Assembly: GCA_030037755.1 (NCBI GenBank)
Contig: JASHQD010000575.1
Coordinates: 1 to 34,174 of the forward strand
Length of the DNA stretch: 34,174 bases
From: Terriglobia bacterium
GTDB taxonomy: Bacteria; Acidobacteriota; Terriglobia; UBA7540
Direction of reading: 5' to 3'
Shown here: one piece after another, positions 17,537 to 25,531 of the stretch
Layout of the letters: every line of letters starts with the position of its first letter
Position numbering within the stretch: the stretch's first letter is position 1
Position numbers and translations under genes: made by a program
Notes under the pieces: generated by a model
The model's input: the letters and a program-made list of their open reading frames with translations, nothing else
The model's database searches: none
Told to the model about the DNA's origin: nothing

Positions 17537-18085
17537 ATGACTAATTCAGGGCTTGCACCGAGCGCGCCGGCTCTCACTCGGCCGGAGGCGTCCGAGCACG
17601 CGGCATATTATGGCAAATACATCGCGCTCGTTCCCGGCAATGACATCGTCCACGCGCTGGAAATGCAAGGACGAGAGACCGCCGAATTGCTGGACCGCCT
17701 CAGCGACTCGCAAGGCGCCCACCGCTACGCTCCCGACAAATGGACCGTAAAAGAAGTCATCGGCCACATCACCGATTCGGAGCGGGTTTTCGCCTATCGC
17801 GCGCTGCGGATTGCGCGCGGCGATCAAACGCCCATCGAAGGCTTCGAGCAGGACGATTATGTGCGCAGCGCACAGTTCGACCGCCTTTCGGTGTCGGAGC
17901 TTGCCGCGGAGTTCACGACGGTGCGCAAGGCCACGCTGAGTCTCTTCAAGAGCTTGCAGCCGGACGCATGGACGCGACGCGGCGTCGCCAACCAGAACGA
18001 AGTCTCCGTGCGTGCCCTTGCTTATATGATCGCTGGGCACGAACTGCATCATCGGCAAATTCTTAAAGACAAGTATGAAGTATGA
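17537..18085 (+). CDS. DinB-fold (DinB_2/YfiT-like) protein
   Basis: 182 residues. It is a four-helix-bundle DinB-superfamily protein with the metal-binding His triad visible: KEVIGHITDSERVF, then AGHELHHRQIL near the C-terminus. Segments WTVKEVIGHI and RALAYMIAGHELHH are typical of the DinB_2 branch, which includes thiol-dependent transferases (bacillithiol or mycothiol type) and many proteins of unknown function. The substrate is not known. GGGAGAGGG precedes the ATG. It lies 47 bases after the QueD homologue and may be cotranscribed with it. The last residues (KYEV) and the stop TGA are encoded by a heptamer array shared with the convergent neighbour. Confidence 0.88.
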   Translation: MTNSGLAPSAPALTRPEASEHAAYYGKYIALVPGNDIVHALEMQGRETAELLDRLSDSQGAHRYAPDKWTVKEVIGHITDSERVFAYRALRIARGDQTPIEGFEQDDYVRSAQFDRLSVSELAAEFTTVRKATLSLFKSLQPDAWTRRGVANQNEVSVRALAYMIAGHELHHRQILKDKYEV

Positions 18086-18124
18086 AATCAGAAGGAGTTT
18101 CATACTTCAGACTTCATACTTCTG
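18071..18124. terminator. Heptamer hairpin between convergent genes, likely bidirectional terminator
   Basis: AAGTATGAAGTATGAAA (18071-18087) faces TTTCATACTTCAGACTTCATACTT (18098-18121) across a 10-base loop. It fills the gap between the DinB gene and the convergent phosphoesterase gene and includes the DinB stop codon. There is no classic T tract, so the terminator role is inferred from position and fold. Confidence 0.5.
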
Positions 18125-18126
18125 AC

Positions 18127-21009
18127 TTATTGAGGCGGTTCCGCCTTCGGGTGTGTCTGTTCCCTCATCTCCCGCCGCATACGATCCGGATTGTCCAAAG
18201 GCTCTGACGGCGGTGTCCCGGCCGCGACCGGTTCCAAACCGCGCTCGACAACTCTGGCGGGATCGAAGACGCGGCGGTCCGGCGGGAGCGCGACGTAAGG
18301 CGTGAAATCCGGCTTGTCGGTGAAGCAGTCGGAGAGGTCGGTCGCAGCCGCGTCGTACTGGTTCAGGTAAGGCATGCCGAGGATCAGATCGAAGGTCTTC
18401 AGGATGCTTGCCATGCTGGTGTGGACGTGCGACACGCCGCGGCGCGAATACGGGCTGATGACCATCAGCACGCTACGATGCGCATCCACGTGATCGGTGC
18501 CGGACTGGGCATCGTCCTCGGTCACGAAAATCGCCGTGTGGTTCCAGAATTTGCTGTGCGAGACCAGTTCTACCAGGCGGCCGAGCGCGAGATCGTTGTC
18601 CGCCACGTAAGAGGCGCGATACGGGTAACCGTCGGCAGGCCGCGGATCCGAGGTGTGGTCGTTCGGCAGCCAGATGAACATGAATTGCGGCAGCGGCTCC
18701 TGTCCGCTGGCGTAGCGCTCATCCCACTCTTTCTTGAACTGCTGCAGCCGGTACTGGTCCGAGATGTTGGTGTTGAACGTCGGGTAGATTCGCGACGTGT
18801 TCTCGAACAGCGGCTCCGGCATCGGCATGTTCACCACTTCGCGCACGCCGGTCGGTTCGAGATCGGCTTCTTCGTCGTCATTCGCGGTCTCCAGACCTTC
18901 GCCGTAGTTGCGAAAGGTGATGTTCTCGCGCGCGAGATTCTCCCACAACGAGCCGGCCTCGAGATACGTCTCGGGCCACGGATGGGTGGAGCCGATCTCG
19001 ATTCTGCCGGGCGCCTCGGCGTCGAACTTGAAATCAAACTGGCCGCCATAGGCCGCGGGCCAGCCCGTCTCCAGCACTTCATTGGGGTAATTATCCACCA
19101 GCCAGTGATGCCCATCGACCGACACGTCGGAATCCACATAGTAGTTGTCGCTGAGACCAAAGCGTCGCGCGAGGGCGTGATGATTGGGCGTGACATTCGC
19201 ATGCTCGATCACCGGCAAATTCGCCGCTTCCCGCGCCGCCTGATCGTTGTCCTTCCCGTCGTTGCCGTGCTCGGGTGACGGCGACGCCGTGGCATCCGTG
19301 CCGTAGACCGCGAGCGACGGTTCGCCATTCACCTTGTCGGAATCCAGCTGCGGTAAATCGCCGAAAACCTGGTCGAAGGTACGATTCTCCTTGACGATGA
19401 AGATCACGTGATGAATCTGCTCGCTCGGTTTCAGCCCGCTTTTGGCCGATTCCGTCCGCTCCGCCGAGGGAATCGGGAACCCGGCGGGCCTTACGGTCAG
19501 CCTCTCCGGAATGAACCCGTTGTTCTCGAGGACCTGGTCCGTTTGGAACGTTAGCGAGTCCTTATCCGGAACGGGCAGAATCTCCACCACGCCGTGCGTA
19601 ATGTCGCCGATGTAAGTGCCTTCCGGACCGGGCTGAAAACTCGGACCGCCGTTCGGCCCGGCGCCGAATCCTTTGGCGTTCGCAACGTAGAGAGTCTTGC
19701 CGTCGGCGCTCACCGCGACACGAGCGGGAAACCACGCCGTGGGAATATAGCCCTTTACCTCCAAGCGGCGCGTGTCGACGACGGCGACGGCGTTGATTCC
19801 TGCGCAGGCCACGTACAAGCGCGACTCGTCCGGGCTCAGCGCCATTCCGAAAGGCAGCACGCCGCGCAGATGCCGCACGGAATCCGCGGGCTCGAGTTCC
19901 AGCCGGTGCTTCACGCGCAGCGTGTGCGCGTCAATCTTGACAACGCTGTCCTGCGAAGCGTTGGAGACAAATATCCACTCGCGTCCGGCGATCACAGCGC
20001 CCGGACTCGAGCCGCCGATCGACTTGTCGCCGACCGGGATGCCGGTATGAGTCCTGGCCAGCAACACGGGCCTGCCTGGATTGCTGACGTTCAAAGTCCA
20101 AAGCGAGTTCGACCCGGGAGAATTGGGATCGCCAAGACCCGGAATCTCGCGGCCGTCCACCATTGCGCCCTGCTCCGCCGGCTTCGAGGGATAGCCGAAG
20201 GGCGGGAAATCGAGCCCGGTATCTTTCTGGTCCTTGGGATCGAGACCCGGAACCAAGGAATAGCGGAACGTGCCGACGTTGGAAACATAGACGCGCTCGC
20301 CGTCCGGAGAAAGCTCGATACCGAAGGGCATCAGGCCCACCGGAATCGTTGACTCGATCTTGCGCGACGCCGTGTCGAACACGACCATGCGGAAGTGGCC
20401 GAGATCGAGAACGAATAAGTGGCGGCCGTCGCGCGAGAGCTTCATGTCGCCGGTCAGGCTGTCGCGCGTGGCGACGCCAGGTTCGCTTGGCGATGGATCA
20501 TCGAGCGACATGGCGCCGAGCCGCTGATGGGTGACGAGATCGAAGATGCCCACGTGTCCATCATTACCCTCGGAAACGTAGGCGGTGCGATTGTCGGGCG
20601 CGATGGCGATGCCGAGAAAGACGCTCTTCGGGTCCGCGTCGGAGGATTTGCCGTCCGGCGGAATCTGCGCCACGGTTGGATTGTCACCGTCGAGATGAGT
20701 GATGATCGAGAGGGAGAACGGAGAAGTCCCGCTGTTGACCGTCACCAGCGTGGACCCGTCCGGAGAAAGAACCATGCCGTACGGGTGCGGCGCGACACGA
20801 ACGTGCACGCCGCGCGGCGTGATCCGGCGTCCGTTGGGAAGGATGGTGGCGCCGTCGGGGACGATGCTCGCCGGGAGCATGCCAGCGGGGGCGCCCAGCT
20901 CGAAAGTCTCGTACTCCACAACGTCGTTGCGCTGGGTCTGCGCCGGCGTGGCGTCATGCATGACGAAGCAGGCGATCAGCATGACAGCAAAGCGAGGTGA
21001 AAGGCGCAC
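18127..21009 (-). CDS. Exported beta-propeller plus phosphoesterase (phospholipase C-like) protein
   Basis: 960 residues. The signal peptide is MRLSPRFAVMLIACFVMHDATPA. Residues about 65-480 form a YncE/YVTN-type propeller with repeated LSPDGxxxYV units (GMVLSPDGSTLVTVN, IAIAPDNRTAYVSE, IELSPDGERVYVSN, MALSPDESRLYVACAG, VAVSADGKTLYVANA). From about 530 comes the PF04185 phosphoesterase domain of the alkaline-phosphatase superfamily: HHVIFIVKENRTFDQVFGD, SVDGHHWLVDNY, FIWLPNDHT and FVTEDDAQSGTDHVDAHRSVL. Relatives hydrolyse phospholipids or other phosphate esters outside the cytoplasm; the substrate here is unknown. Translation starts at GTG 21009 after GGGGAA; the internal ATG (M10) would shorten the export signal. 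It is divergent from the carboxypeptidase-deacylase gene. Confidence 0.9.
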   Translation of the reverse strand: MRLSPRFAVMLIACFVMHDATPAQTQRNDVVEYETFELGAPAGMLPASIVPDGATILPNGRRITPRGVHVRVAPHPYGMVLSPDGSTLVTVNSGTSPFSLSIITHLDGDNPTVAQIPPDGKSSDADPKSVFLGIAIAPDNRTAYVSEGNDGHVGIFDLVTHQRLGAMSLDDPSPSEPGVATRDSLTGDMKLSRDGRHLFVLDLGHFRMVVFDTASRKIESTIPVGLMPFGIELSPDGERVYVSNVGTFRYSLVPGLDPKDQKDTGLDFPPFGYPSKPAEQGAMVDGREIPGLGDPNSPGSNSLWTLNVSNPGRPVLLARTHTGIPVGDKSIGGSSPGAVIAGREWIFVSNASQDSVVKIDAHTLRVKHRLELEPADSVRHLRGVLPFGMALSPDESRLYVACAGINAVAVVDTRRLEVKGYIPTAWFPARVAVSADGKTLYVANAKGFGAGPNGGPSFQPGPEGTYIGDITHGVVEILPVPDKDSLTFQTDQVLENNGFIPERLTVRPAGFPIPSAERTESAKSGLKPSEQIHHVIFIVKENRTFDQVFGDLPQLDSDKVNGEPSLAVYGTDATASPSPEHGNDGKDNDQAAREAANLPVIEHANVTPNHHALARRFGLSDNYYVDSDVSVDGHHWLVDNYPNEVLETGWPAAYGGQFDFKFDAEAPGRIEIGSTHPWPETYLEAGSLWENLARENITFRNYGEGLETANDDEEADLEPTGVREVVNMPMPEPLFENTSRIYPTFNTNISDQYRLQQFKKEWDERYASGQEPLPQFMFIWLPNDHTSDPRPADGYPYRASYVADNDLALGRLVELVSHSKFWNHTAIFVTEDDAQSGTDHVDAHRSVLMVISPYSRRGVSHVHTSMASILKTFDLILGMPYLNQYDAAATDLSDCFTDKPDFTPYVALPPDRRVFDPARVVERGLEPVAAGTPPSEPLDNPDRMRREMREQTHPKAEPPQ

Positions 21010-21037
21010 TCGTCAATTCCCCGTTCTGGCAAGTTCA

Positions 21038-21057
21038 ACATCGTAGCACAACGATGT
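21038..21057. promoter_or_regulatory. Dyad and promoter elements between the divergent exported-protein genes
   Basis: ACATCGT and ACGATGT form a perfect 7-bp inverted repeat with a 6-base spacer. On the minus strand it overlaps an extended -10 like TGCTACGAT (21040-21048), 31 bases before the phosphoesterase GTG. On the plus strand TAAACT (21057-21062) is a possible -10 for the fusion gene. A factor bound here could control both genes; this is a prediction. Confidence 0.4.
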
Positions 21058-21106
21058 AAACTGTCGGTCCGCAGAAGAGCAGGCAGCTTGCGGCATGGAG
21101 GATTTG

Positions 21107-24100
21107 ATGTCATGGCCTCGCCGGGTCGGGATTGCATGGGTCGCGAGCGTGGTGCTCCTTGGGCCCATTCTGATGACGGGCCCGGCAAGCAGCGCTCAGG
21201 CTCCGCAGCCTTCACTTGCCGAGCGCATCCGGCAGGTCACGGGCCGACCCGAGTTCAAGCACGCGACATTCGGCATCGAGTTCTATTCGCTCGATCGGCA
21301 GAAGGCGGTCTATTCGCTGAATCCCGAAGAGCTCTTCACGCCCGCTTCCACCACCAAGCTGCTGACGGAAGGTACGGCGCTGGCGCTGCTCGGAGCCGAT
21401 TTTCGCTTTCACACGCGCGTCTACCGCGTGGGCGAAGTTGACTCAGATGGCGTGCTGCATGGGGATATCGTGCTCGTGGCGGGCGGCGATCCGAATCTTT
21501 CCGGCCGCATTCAGCCCGACGGCACTCTGGCGTTCGAGAACGAGGATCATTGCTACGGCGGCAGTACGGACACGCGCGCTGTGCCGGGCGATCCGCTGGC
21601 GGTTTTGCGCGAGCTCGCGCGCCAGGTGGCCGCGCATGGGGTGAAGCGTGTCGACGGACGCGTGCTCGTGGACGCGACGCTGTTTCCCGAGGGCGAAGCC
21701 GAACTCGGCTCGGGCGCCATCATCTCGCCGATCGTGGTCAATGACAATATTATTGACGTGACCGCGAGCCCTGGCGCATCGGTGGGGCAGCCGGTGAGGC
21801 TCCAGATCTCGCCCGCCACGGCCTACGCGCAGTTCACCAATCAGGCGACGACCGGCGCACCCGATTCCGAGCCCAGCGTCAAGTTCTCCAACGATTCCGC
21901 AGGTCCGGACGGCCGCCGCGCGATCACCGTGACCGGCACGATGCCTCTCGGCAAACCCTCGATCCTCTTCAACTACGACGTACCTCAACCCACCATTTTT
22001 GCTGAGACCGCTTTTGCGCAGGTATTGACCGCGGAGCACATCCCGGTGAATGCCTTTACAAATGCTTCGGCGCCGGATTTCAAGAAGCTGGCTGCATTGT
22101 ACACTCCGCAGAACATGGTCGCGGAGCACCTCTCGCCTCCGTTGTCGGAAGAGATCAAGGTCACGCTGAAAGTCAGCCAGAACCTGCACGCCAGCCTGAT
22201 GCCGTACCTGCTCGGGGCATTGCTGGCGAAAGGCTCTCCCGATCTCTCCGCGGCCGGATTCGATCGCGAGCGGCAGTGGTTGCAGCAGGCAGGCCTCGAC
22301 CTGAGCCAGGCGTCGCAAGGCGACGGCGCGGGCGGTTCCGAAGCCGCATTCTATACGCCGGATTTCATGGTCCACTACCTGGCCTACATGGCTCGGCGGC
22401 CCGATTACCAGGTCTTCTTTCGCGCGCTGCCGATTCTCGGGCGCGACGGTACGCTGTGGAACATCCAGACGACGTCGCCCGCGGCCGGGAAGATTCATGC
22501 CAAGACCGGCACCTACACCGCTTACGATCCGCTCAATCGCAACGTAATGGTGACAGGCAAGGGTCTCGCGGGATACTTCACGACTCCGGCGGGCGAGCAC
22601 ATGGCCTTTGCGGTTTACGCAAATCGCGTGGCGGTTCCGGAGCAGGGCGATTCCGTCACGAACATTGTCGGTCAGGCTGTCGGCGAAATCGCCGCCGACG
22701 GGTACCTGGCTGGCGCTGCGCCGGAGTCCGCCTACGACGTCATCCTCAAAGGCGGGCGCGTGATCGACGGCACCGGGAACGGGTGGTTTTCGGCGGACGT
22801 CGCGATTCGAGGCGACCGGATCGCGGCGATCGGAATGCTGGATGGATCGCAGGCGAAACGCGTGATCGACGCCAGCGGACTGGTGGTCGCGCCGGGTTTC
22901 ATCGACATGCTCGGGCAGTCCGAAAGCTCGCTGCTGATCGACAACCGATCGCTCGCCAAGCTTTCGCAGGGAATCACCAGCGAGATCACCGGCGAAGGCC
23001 AATCCATCGCGCCGCAAGACGAGCAGACCTTGCTGCCGCTTCAGCCTTTTCTCGATCATTACCACCTGAAGATCGACTGGACGGATCTCGACGGTTACTT
23101 CCGCAGGCTCGAGCACGATGGGACGCCGATTAATCTTGGAACCTACGTGGGCGCGGCGCAGGTCCGTGAAGCGGTATTGGGCGACGTCGATCGGGCGCCT
23201 TCGCAAGCCGAGCTGGAGCGCATGGAGAGTCTGGTCGAGCAGGCGATGCAGCAGGGCGCGCTCGGACTCTCAACCGCACTGATCTATCCGCCGGGCCAGT
23301 ATGCCAGGACCGATGAGCTCGTCGCGCTGGCTAAAGTGGCGGCGCGCTACGGCGGAATCTACGCGACGCACATGCGAAGCGAAGGACAGGGAGAGATGGC
23401 GGCGCTCGATGAAGCTTTCCGCATCGGCCGCGAGGGCGGGCTGCCCGTCGAAATCTTCCACCTGAAGGTCACCGGCAAATCGCGCTGGGGTTCGATGCCG
23501 AAAATTGTCGAGCGCATCAATGCGCAGCGCGCGGCCGGGCTGAATGTTGCAGCCGATATGTACCCTTACCTGGCCGGAGCGACCGCCCTCGCATCGTGCC
23601 TGCCGCCTTGGGTCGCGGACGGTGGACCGGACAAGCTTCTCGACCGCCTGCGCGATCCCGCAACACGCAGGCGCATCAAGGCCGAAATGGCATCGGATCA
23701 TCCGGATTGGGAAAATCTTTATTACGACAGCGGCGGCGCGACGGGCGTCCGGGTCTCGGGCGTCTTCAACAAGGATCTTCAGCAGTACGACGGCGAAACG
23801 GTGGCCGAGATCGCACGCCAGCAGCGCAAGGAGCCGCTCGACGCCCTGTTCGATTTCGTCCTCGCAGACCACGCGCAGACCGGCGCCCTATACTTCATCG
23901 CCGGCGAGCAGGACCTTGAATACGGACTGCGCCAGCCGTGGACTAGCATCGGGCTCGACGCCAATGAAATGTCGCTCGATGGGCCGTTATTCGAGGCGCA
24001 CACGCATCCGCGGGCCTTCGGATCCATGCCGCGCTTCCTCGGCTACTATGTCCGTGACCATCACCTGCTGGACATGGACCAGGCGATTCGCAAGATCACC

Positions 24101-24349
24101 TCTCTGCCCGCAGACCGCGAGCGCTTGTACGAGCGCGGCCTGTTGCGTCCCGGATTCTATGCGGACGTGACGGTGTTTAATCCGGACACTATTGAGGACA
24201 CCGCGACTTACCAGCATCCGGCATCCGTCTCGCGAGGCGTCGAGTACGTGTTTGTGAATGGCCAGCTTGAGTTTGAGCAGGGGCATCTGACGGGCCTGAC
24301 AGCGGGACGCGTGCTGCGCGGTCCGGGCTGGATTGGACGAATCCAGTAG
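21107..24349 (+). CDS. Fusion: PBP4-type D-Ala-D-Ala carboxypeptidase (S13) + N-acyl-D-amino-acid deacylase-like amidohydrolase
   Basis: 1,080 residues from ATG 21107. I prefer this ATG to 21095 because GGAGG lies five bases before it. The signal peptide is MSWPRRVGIAWVASVVLLGPILMTGPASSAQA. Residues about 36-535 are a peptidase S13 domain with all three active-site boxes: PASTTK (nucleophile Ser81, Lys84), SQN (357-359) and KTG (466-468). From about 542 (YDVILKGGRVIDGTGNGWF) an amidohydrolase of the D-aminoacylase type follows, with IYATHMRSEGQGEM, VEIFHLKVTGKSRWG and LDANEMSLDG as likely metal-site regions. The usual HxH after strand 1 is replaced by GFIDMLGQSE. The frame is continuous with no internal stop. 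Expected roles are removal of terminal D-Ala from peptidoglycan peptides and hydrolysis of N-acyl-D-amino acids in the periplasm; coupling of the two is inference. Confidence 0.9.
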   Translation: MSWPRRVGIAWVASVVLLGPILMTGPASSAQAPQPSLAERIRQVTGRPEFKHATFGIEFYSLDRQKAVYSLNPEELFTPASTTKLLTEGTALALLGADFRFHTRVYRVGEVDSDGVLHGDIVLVAGGDPNLSGRIQPDGTLAFENEDHCYGGSTDTRAVPGDPLAVLRELARQVAAHGVKRVDGRVLVDATLFPEGEAELGSGAIISPIVVNDNIIDVTASPGASVGQPVRLQISPATAYAQFTNQATTGAPDSEPSVKFSNDSAGPDGRRAITVTGTMPLGKPSILFNYDVPQPTIFAETAFAQVLTAEHIPVNAFTNASAPDFKKLAALYTPQNMVAEHLSPPLSEEIKVTLKVSQNLHASLMPYLLGALLAKGSPDLSAAGFDRERQWLQQAGLDLSQASQGDGAGGSEAAFYTPDFMVHYLAYMARRPDYQVFFRALPILGRDGTLWNIQTTSPAAGKIHAKTGTYTAYDPLNRNVMVTGKGLAGYFTTPAGEHMAFAVYANRVAVPEQGDSVTNIVGQAVGEIAADGYLAGAAPESAYDVILKGGRVIDGTGNGWFSADVAIRGDRIAAIGMLDGSQAKRVIDASGLVVAPGFIDMLGQSESSLLIDNRSLAKLSQGITSEITGEGQSIAPQDEQTLLPLQPFLDHYHLKIDWTDLDGYFRRLEHDGTPINLGTYVGAAQVREAVLGDVDRAPSQAELERMESLVEQAMQQGALGLSTALIYPPGQYARTDELVALAKVAARYGGIYATHMRSEGQGEMAALDEAFRIGREGGLPVEIFHLKVTGKSRWGSMPKIVERINAQRAAGLNVAADMYPYLAGATALASCLPPWVADGGPDKLLDRLRDPATRRRIKAEMASDHPDWENLYYDSGGATGVRVSGVFNKDLQQYDGETVAEIARQQRKEPLDALFDFVLADHAQTGALYFIAGEQDLEYGLRQPWTSIGLDANEMSLDGPLFEAHTHPRAFGSMPRFLGYYVRDHHLLDMDQAIRKITSLPADRERLYERGLLRPGFYADVTVFNPDTIEDTATYQHPASVSRGVEYVFVNGQLEFEQGHLTGLTAGRVLRGPGWIGRIQ

Positions 24350-24368
24350 CGACGTCCGGTTGGGAGAA

Positions 24369-24519
24369 AGTGGCTAGTAGTTGGCGGCTAGTGGACTAGC
24401 GGCATGTTTTGGCGCGCGTGTGGCAGACGCGGCAAATCGCGGGCGGGACGGCCACGCTACACCGCCAAAATCGACCGTCGCGCCTCGGAAAATGTTCTAA
24501 CCGCTAACCACCAGCCACT
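24369..24519. repeat. Inverted heptamer arms flanking a degenerate REP-like palindrome
   Basis: The left arm (24369-24394) has units GTGGCTA/GTAGTTG/GCGGCTA/GTGGACT. The right arm (24497-24519) is largely its reverse complement (CTAACCGCTAACCACCAGCC). Between them, at 24438-24462, lies a diverged copy of the GTAG-headed palindrome on the minus strand. No gene is seen in 24350-24598. Confidence 0.7.
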
Positions 24520-24598
24520 CCGCCCGGTTCCTACACCAGAGCTCAGGCCGCAATAATCTGCGCTCGAAATGCCTGCTGAGTGGTAGATTCTCCATAGG

Positions 24599-25459
24599 AT
24601 GAACATCAATCGGGTCGGGATCACCTCCAAGCCGAACAAAGCCGAAGTCAGCGAGATCGCGCCGCCGCTGATGGGCTGGTTGCGCGAGCGGGGTATCGAG
24701 GTGCTCATCGATCAGGAGACGGCGCTCACCCTCGGCAGCCCGGAAGCGGGGAAGACGCGAACGCAGATCTGCGCCGCCGTCGATCTCGTAATCGTCCTGG
24801 GCGGCGACGGCACTTTTCTGGCGACCGCACGCGCCCTCGAAGGCCGGCCGGTGCCGATCCTCGCCGTCAATCTCGGCGGGCTCGGATTTCTTACCGTGGT
24901 AACCCGCGAGGAAATCTACGACGCTCTCGAGGCGATGCTCGCAGGACGATTCCGCCTCGAGTCGCGCGTGCAGATCGAGGCTTCGGTGATCCGCGACGGG
25001 CTGCAACTCGGTCCTTACGTCGCTTTGAACGACGTCGTGCTCAACAAGGGCGCGATCGCGCGCGTCCTCGATTTCGATGTCCGCGCCGACGAGCAGTTCA
25101 TCTCGACCTACAAAGCCGACGGCCTGATTGTCTCCACACCCACAGGCTCGACCGCGTACTCGCTCGCGGCCGGAGGACCCGTGGTCGCGCCGAACGTCCG
25201 CGCCTTCATCATTACGCCGATCTGCGCGCACACGCTCACGAATCGTCCGATCGTGCTGCGGGACAACGCCACGGTCGAGATTACGGTCAAGACCGACGAA
25301 TCGGTATATGTGACCGTGGACGGGCAAGTTGCAATCGAGGTTTATGCAGGAGACGGTGTGAGGATTCGGAAAGCGGCATCAACCGTTGAGATGATCCATG
25401 CCGTTGACAAGAGCTATTACGACATTCTGCGTCAGAAGCTGAAGTGGGGACAGCGTTAG
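24599..25459 (+). CDS. nadK: NAD kinase
   Basis: 286 residues, normal for the family. It phosphorylates NAD+ to NADP+ in the cytoplasm. The ATP/NAD-kinase signature GGDGTFLATAR (68-78) is present, then NLGGLGFL, the LNDVVL box (E or D at this spot binds NAD ribose), and TPTGSTAYSLAAGGPVV. The C-terminal strand-rich domain (IVLRDNATVEITV, VYVTVDGQ) is complete. The N-terminus MNINRVGITSKPNK matches the expected first strand. The ATG lacks a clear Shine-Dalgarno. It is convergent with lysA and appears to be a single-gene unit. Confidence 0.97.
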   Translation: MNINRVGITSKPNKAEVSEIAPPLMGWLRERGIEVLIDQETALTLGSPEAGKTRTQICAAVDLVIVLGGDGTFLATARALEGRPVPILAVNLGGLGFLTVVTREEIYDALEAMLAGRFRLESRVQIEASVIRDGLQLGPYVALNDVVLNKGAIARVLDFDVRADEQFISTYKADGLIVSTPTGSTAYSLAAGGPVVAPNVRAFIITPICAHTLTNRPIVLRDNATVEITVKTDESVYVTVDGQVAIEVYAGDGVRIRKAASTVEMIHAVDKSYYDILRQKLKWGQR

Positions 25460-25531
25460 TTCGTTCAGCAGGTTCCTGCAAAACGCAATTCATGTCATGG
25501 TCCGAAGGCGGTTTTTCAACAAACTATCGGT

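Noticed and set aside
21443-23206. 587-codon minus-strand frame inside the fusion gene
   Set aside because: Shadow; the plus strand has both enzyme domains with active-site motifs.
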